DNA from: Adineta steineri
Taxonomy: Eukaryota > Rotifera > Eurotatoria > Adinetida > Adinetidae
Direction of reading: 5' to 3'
Length of the DNA: 64,000 bases
Assembly (NCBI GenBank): GCA_905250115.1
Contig: CAJNOI010000036.1
Location: forward strand, 594,151-658,150
The notes below the pieces were generated by a model that was given only the letters and a program-made list of their open reading frames with translations, was not told the origin of the DNA and did no database searches. Every line of letters starts with the position of its first letter. Position 1 is the stretch's first letter. Positions 59,318 through 64,000 of the stretch are shown here, one piece after another. The position numbers were made by a program, and so were the translations under genes.

Positions 59318-59715
59318 TTGACCTTCGAAAATTGTCCGAAATTGTGTTTTTGTAAAATTTTCGCCTGTAAACGGAAAAGATCTTTGACAATAGTCGATAG
59401 TGTAGTTTTTATAATGTCAAAGTCCTAAAAAAACGCGATTTCTCCCAATTATCGGTTCAGCTTATAATTCGTAGAAAAGCAACTACAATTATGGCACCTA
59501 ACCTGTTTCATGAATTGTTAGTAAAATGAGTTCTAACTCTATAAAACCTTAGGAAGTATCGCAACATTCTCTTACATATTTCAAGAATCATCGATTCAAA
59601 TTGTATGTACTATTAGACGAGAACTATCGACTATTGCCAAAGATCCTATTCGTTTACAGGCGAAAATTTCACAAAAACACAATTTTCGACATTTGTCGAA
59701 AGTCATATGTGAAAG
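59318..59715. mobile_element. About 400-bp fold-back element
   Basis: The left arm (59325-59425) has AAATTGTGTTTTTGTAAAAT, TTTCGCCTGTAAACG, GATCTTTGACAATAGTCGAT. The right arm (59601-59712) is its inverse, with about 90% similarity by eye. There is no coding capacity. Confidence 0.75.
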
Positions 59716-60092
59716 TCAATATGGTAAAATTTGCGTTCCCTGTTTTTTTCTTTCTTTCTCTCTTTATCAATCATAAAGACGGGGATTCTCCTACATGTCG
59801 TATTTTAGGTTACCAGAACAATATCTTTGTTTTTTGTTACTACCATGATATTTATCAGCATGGTGGAATAAAACCGCATCAGGACTAGTTTTACCTGTGC
59901 GAACGGAATAATTTAGTCAATGTTGCAACACACATACAGTCACATATCCTGTTATGCTTGTACAATATCATCGTCGAAAACTGTCTTTCATAACGATGTT
60001 ACATCTTTTTTCGATACAATGATTATGATAATAATCGTAAATTGTTTACTATTTATTTAAGAATGAGTTTTGAGAAAAAGGGTTGACTACCA

Positions 60093-61764
60093 TTTACCCC
60101 AAATTCTGGTCCCCAGATGCATCCCCAAATTGTATCCCCGCTTGGGGTAATTACGAAAAAATATAGAAATTGGTAACCAGTTGGGATTTTTATTTAGGAA
60201 TTTTTTTAACTGGAGATATGTTTTGCTATATATATATAGCATATATATATGTTCAACAGATCTTAAACCAGTCTTGTTCTTTATCATCCACTATACAACG
60301 CTCGTAGGTTAGGATCTGACTTAAACTATGATGTCCTAAGTCAACTTTCTCATCATGTATACAATTGTAAACATTTAAAAAATATCAAAGATTCTGGTGA
60401 CCAGCTAGAAATCGTTTAGACACAAAATGGATACAGACTTAGAACGATGCCGAGTTTTTTGACCATATATTTTAAGACGAATCGGCTTGAGAGTTAAGTC
60501 TCTTGAAAAGCTTTTTTATGTAAAACTGGTGACCAGATTTTAAAAATCGATCAGAGCTGATTATTAGTTTTCAACTTTTTCGACAAACTGCAGTTAATTA
60601 TTTTTTTTATAACACTAGACACTGTAATGTATCTTTTCAAAAAAAAAGAAAATTGGTCATCAGAAGATTTCTACAACTATTCTAGTAACGAGAAAGTTAT
60701 TTTTTCGGACTACTAAAGCCTGGTACTAAGTATGAGAACGACCTCTATTAGTTGTACAATTTATCTGACGATATACAAGAGTCACTGTAATCGAAGAAAT
60801 ACCACAAAAACAATGAGTTATATACAATCAGTTAACAATAGTGTTATACTGTAACACAATTCATTAGAAATGTGTTATTTTCAATATTCCGATGCTGAAA
60901 TAAGTTTGTATATAATGCTTCACTATTTTAATACTAGATCGATTCTGTTAAACATAAACAGTAAGATTGTATTGGCCGTAATTTTTTAAACAAATTCTTA
61001 TGCCAGTTCTATATTTCTCACAAACTTAACAAAGCACATTTTTTTAGTGATCTAATAGGAAGTTTTTGCTATAACAGTTATTAACAATTTTAATGTAGGA
61101 AGTAAAAGACACATCTGATAATCAGAATATATTTTAAGTTCGTAAAATGATAAGTATTAGCGTAGAAAAATGTCGTGCTGATATCATAAGTACTTCAACT
61201 CAAATATCGGTGCGTGTGAATTCATTCTGGTCACCACATTGATCATAAAATACTAATTAATATCTTAGCAAACTAACTAAAAACCTTCGACAATTGATAC
61301 TTTGAACTTCTCAAAAAAAAATCAGGAAGAAATTTAAAGATTTCGTTTAAGCAGCTATATGCTATAACGAGATATGAAATAAGACTAGACTTCTAAGCAA
61401 ATACAAAATATATAGAAGCTCCGCATCTGGTCACCAGAATGTCTATAATCGGTAAATTATGCGAACACACGAAAATGATTTAGTAACTGAGTCGAAAAAG
61501 CATAAATAGTGCGAGATAAGATCTATTCAAATATACGTTTTAGTTTTTCTCACTTAGAGGAAATGCACTTTCAGTGTCGTATTGATTAACTATCATTATT
61601 AAGTCAAGCTTTGAACTGTCAAAGTTTTCGCCTAAAAAATCCCCAGCTAAAAAAATCCGCAATTAAAAATCCCCAATTGATTACCAGTTTTGATATTTTT
61701 CGATTTACTACCCCAAGTGGAGTAAAACGTAAAAGTTAATTTGGGGACCACAATTTCGGGTAAA
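60093..61764. mobile_element. 1.67-kb inverted-repeat element with recurring GGTGACCAG
   Basis: TTTACCCCAAATTCTGGTCC at 60093 is matched with two mismatches by the complement ending at 61764. A second inverted pair (CTTGGGGTAATTACGAAAAA near 60141 and its complement near 61695) lies inside. The interior repeats variants of CTGGTGACCAG (60157, 60393, 60530, 61228, 61430, 61675). No transposase frame is visible. Confidence 0.6.
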
Positions 61765-61909
61765 TCGTAACACACCGCGTTGTACAGTGGTAGGATTGTC
61801 GGAGAAATTAAATTTCTTTTTTGTTTTGATCAACAGTCCTGCAACGCATTCTTTGATTTTCTCTATTAAGACTTTAATAATTATTATCATTCTTTTGTTT
61901 TGAAGATCA

Positions 61910-64000
61910 ATGGCTGATGTAACAACGCATCTCTATGTTCTTTCGATGATCATCAGTCTGTGTGCCCTCATATATCAGCACCGGTTAGACCATCGTCCAA
62001 ATCTACTCGATTCATACGGACATTGTCTTTCCCTCATGATCATTTTCGTTCTCAATTTAACATATTGTCTGACCACTTTGTTCCATTCGTTATTACTCAT
62101 TAACGTATTGGCTATTGTTTTTCTCCTTGCAGTGGTAATATACTATATCTGTTATAATTGTTTTTTTGATGGACTATATGTGGCATCATTGCACATGATT
62201 ATGGTTCCTGTATTTATTTGTATAATGTTATTGAAATGCGCGTCTTGGGTAGATGATATTGAAGCCATGCAAGAAATACTCCTAATGGCAATAGGTATTT
62301 CAACATCTACTGTTATTTTCTATTTATCTCAGCCATTTTTCAACCTAAAAAAATATTTTTGTATTTCGGAGTAGAAGAGCATTTGGCACATTCAATGATG
62401 CAAAAACGAGTTAATAATCTCAAAAACTAATTGAGTAATTAGCAATATATTTTTGAGAAATGAATTTGCTCGTATTAGGAGCCATGTTCGTAATAAGAAC
62501 AACAACCTAAAAAGTGTTCCTAATTCGAACACTCCATATAAAATGCATGCAAAATAAAAAATTTTCACTAAATGATTACTTTTGTATCAGAACTAAAAAA
62601 TTTTGATGTGACTGCTATACAAAAAATGTTCTTAATCATTTGATACATTAAAATATAAATTTTGTATGCATTTTATATGGAGTGTTCGAATTAGGAACAC
62701 TTTTTAGGTTGTTGTTCTTATTACGAACATGGCTCCTAATACGAGCAAATTCATTTCTCAAAAATATATTGCTAATTACTCAATTAGTTTTTGAGATTAT
62801 TAACTCGTTTTTGCATCATTGAATGTGCCAAATGCTCTTCTACTCCGAAATACAAAAATATTTTTTTAGGTTGAAAAATGGCTGAGATAAATAGAAAATA
62901 ACAGTAGATGTTGAAATACCTATTGCCATTAGGATCAACAGCGTATCTAATGAGTACAGTGTGTTGTGGTAGCATACTGAGTCTCGCGTGCATGGGGGGA
63001 TATACATATGTTGTCTCTGTTTGGAATATATTGCCTTATTTGTCCCTTTTATTGCCGACTATTCATTTGTGGTGTGGCCACCTTTGGTATTCTACCATAT
63101 CTGACATAAACGGATCGATCACTGACAAATATTTTATATTGGATAAAATTTGCTTAGTAGTATCCGTACTGGTTGTATTCGCACTGTTGGCAACGATTAG
63201 AATCGGATCCAGTTTGTTCGATCTCCAAATATTTGGTTGGTCATATATGAGAAATTTGGTTCTATTCATTAAATGGTTCATAATCACTTTAATAATATCA
63301 ATTATAATAGGATGTATGATTTTATACCTTGAAGATTCACCTGATCCACATGGATTGATTATAGCAAAGAATAGTCTGATATTAAAAGATTGGATGAAAG
63401 TTGATGAAATTAAAAAAGTTGAAATCGATATGTCTAAATGTGGTCGAGATGATAATGCAACAGAAACTTTATCACGAATGATAGACAAGTATGAATCGGA
63501 AAATCAAAAAAAACTGAAAGCACAGCAATCTAATGTTATCACCAGACTCATAAGGCCAGTTATGCGATATATGAATATTTCTTTCAACAGTCAAAATGAA
63601 ACAGGGTATCAAGATCGATATAACAATGCGCTCGAAAGATTATATACCTTACGTGGTTTACTCTTGTATCATCGTGGAAAATACAAGGAGGCTATCAGTG
63701 ATTTTAACATGTCATTAACATATAATCCAAGTAATATAGAAATACGATTCTATACGTTATTTGCAAATATTATGCTCGATGAAGATGCAGAAGCATATGT
63801 GTATGTACAGAAAGTTCTGAAAAAGTTAGAAGCAGACCCCACACACAACAAAAATCCATGGGTATTGGCAACATCGAGCGATTATTCTGATATAATTCGA
63901 CAAAAAGATTACAAGCGCGTAGTGCCACCATCACAACTATTTACGGATGTATGGCCAACTCATCTGGAATTCGCCGAGTTGAGTAATATTGCTTATTGTA
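61910..64000 (+). CDS. Multi-spanning membrane protein with TPR-like cytosolic part (3'-partial)
   Basis: Exon 1 (61910-62294) and exon 2 (62933 to beyond the window) join in phase 1 by GT-AG (ATAG|GTATTT ... CCATTAG|GA), giving at least 484 residues without a stop. The first roughly 300 residues hold seven to nine hydrophobic segments (for example FVLNLTYCLTTLFHSLLLIN and VVSVLVVFALLATI). After a final span (IITLIISIIIGCMILYL) comes a charged cytosolic region. It includes a TPR-like helix pair, LYTLRGLLLYHRGKYKEAIS, FNMSLTYNPSN. I do not recognise the family. The intron is nearly all one large palindromic element. If that element were absent altogether, the frame would also be kept, so the two exons belong to one gene. 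Confidence 0.7.
62281..62933. mobile_element. 653-bp palindromic element supplying its own splice sites
   Basis: Arms 62281-62548 and 62666-62933 are exact reverse complements over 268 bp by my reading, around a 117-bp loop. The termini are CCTAATGGCAATAGGTATTT and its complement. The left arm provides the donor (ATAG|GTATTT, 62295) and the right arm the acceptor (CCATTAG|G, 62932). Splicing removes 638 bp and leaves 15 bp (five codons) of the element in the message. There is no coding capacity of its own. Confidence 0.75.

Noticed and set aside
62784..62993. Minus-strand 69-aa frame containing EEHLAHSMMQKRVNNLKN
   Set aside because: It lies in the inverted arm of the palindromic element, and the same sequence occurs in the other arm. 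The host gene reads through on the plus strand after splicing.
1..64000. tRNA or rRNA genes
   Set aside because: I looked for B-box-like GGTTCGAATCC and cloverleaf-sized elements by eye and found none convincing; a tRNAscan run would settle it.

Overview
The window looks like chromosomal DNA of a bdelloid rotifer (Adineta/Rotaria-like). This is inferred from several signs together: strong AT richness, very short spliceosomal introns (mostly about 43-60 bp), expanded families typical of these animals (B-box/coiled-coil/NHL, ADP-ribosyltransferase/NHL, F-box/LRR, PAN/Apple) and many interstitial blocks of GTGTGGGTGTGGG/CCCACACCCACAC, which resemble the TGTGGG-type telomere repeat reported for bdelloids. 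No sequence search was possible, so the species is not claimed. A 100-base assembly gap lies at 44365-44464.

Layout. 0-5 kb: a small glycine-zipper protein at the left edge, a 514-bp fold-back element, eight 72-bp tandem repeats ending in a TATA-type promoter, and a nested 132-bp hairpin. 4.7-8.6 kb: a decayed satellite of about 41 units of 93 bp. 8.6-10.3 kb: a Cys-rich/Tyr-Gly-rich gene with a piggyBac-like MITE in its intron. 11-15 kb: another fold-back element, an orphan 302-aa gene and a secreted two-PAN-domain gene.

16.5-38.4 kb: the core of the window. Four minus-strand genes share a C-terminal NHL beta-propeller exon (908 nt in three, 899 nt in one). N-terminal exons differ: B-box plus coiled coil in two genes, an R-S-ExE ADP-ribosyltransferase in the other two. 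All N-terminal exons end in phase 1. Three genes also share an 84-nt linker exon. Part of this cluster (about 22.2-28.4 kb) is duplicated at 32.5-38.4 kb, and the duplicated B-box copy has decayed. An NHL relic remains at 42.8 kb.

44.8-49.1 kb: an F-box gene with 23 LRRs. Each LRR is its own 84-nt phase-0 exon, repeated with its intron at a period of exactly 141 or 133 bp. 49.6-50.7 kb: a truncated glycosyltransferase-like gene. 51.8-54.5 kb: an SLC17-like MFS transporter, then the mitochondrial ribosome-rescue factor ICT1/mL62, which appears to carry a 25-nt intron. 56.5-61.8 kb: four different fold-back/palindromic elements in otherwise empty DNA. 61.9 kb to the right edge: a membrane/TPR gene whose first intron is a 653-bp element with 268-bp identical inverted arms.

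Functionally, the NHL, F-box/LRR and PAN genes look like recognition-type modular proteins (ligand-binding repeats joined to an effector or ubiquitin-linked head). ICT1 and the transporter are housekeeping genes. Hairpins with telomere-like arms recur about every 4 kb, often in introns or 5' leaders.
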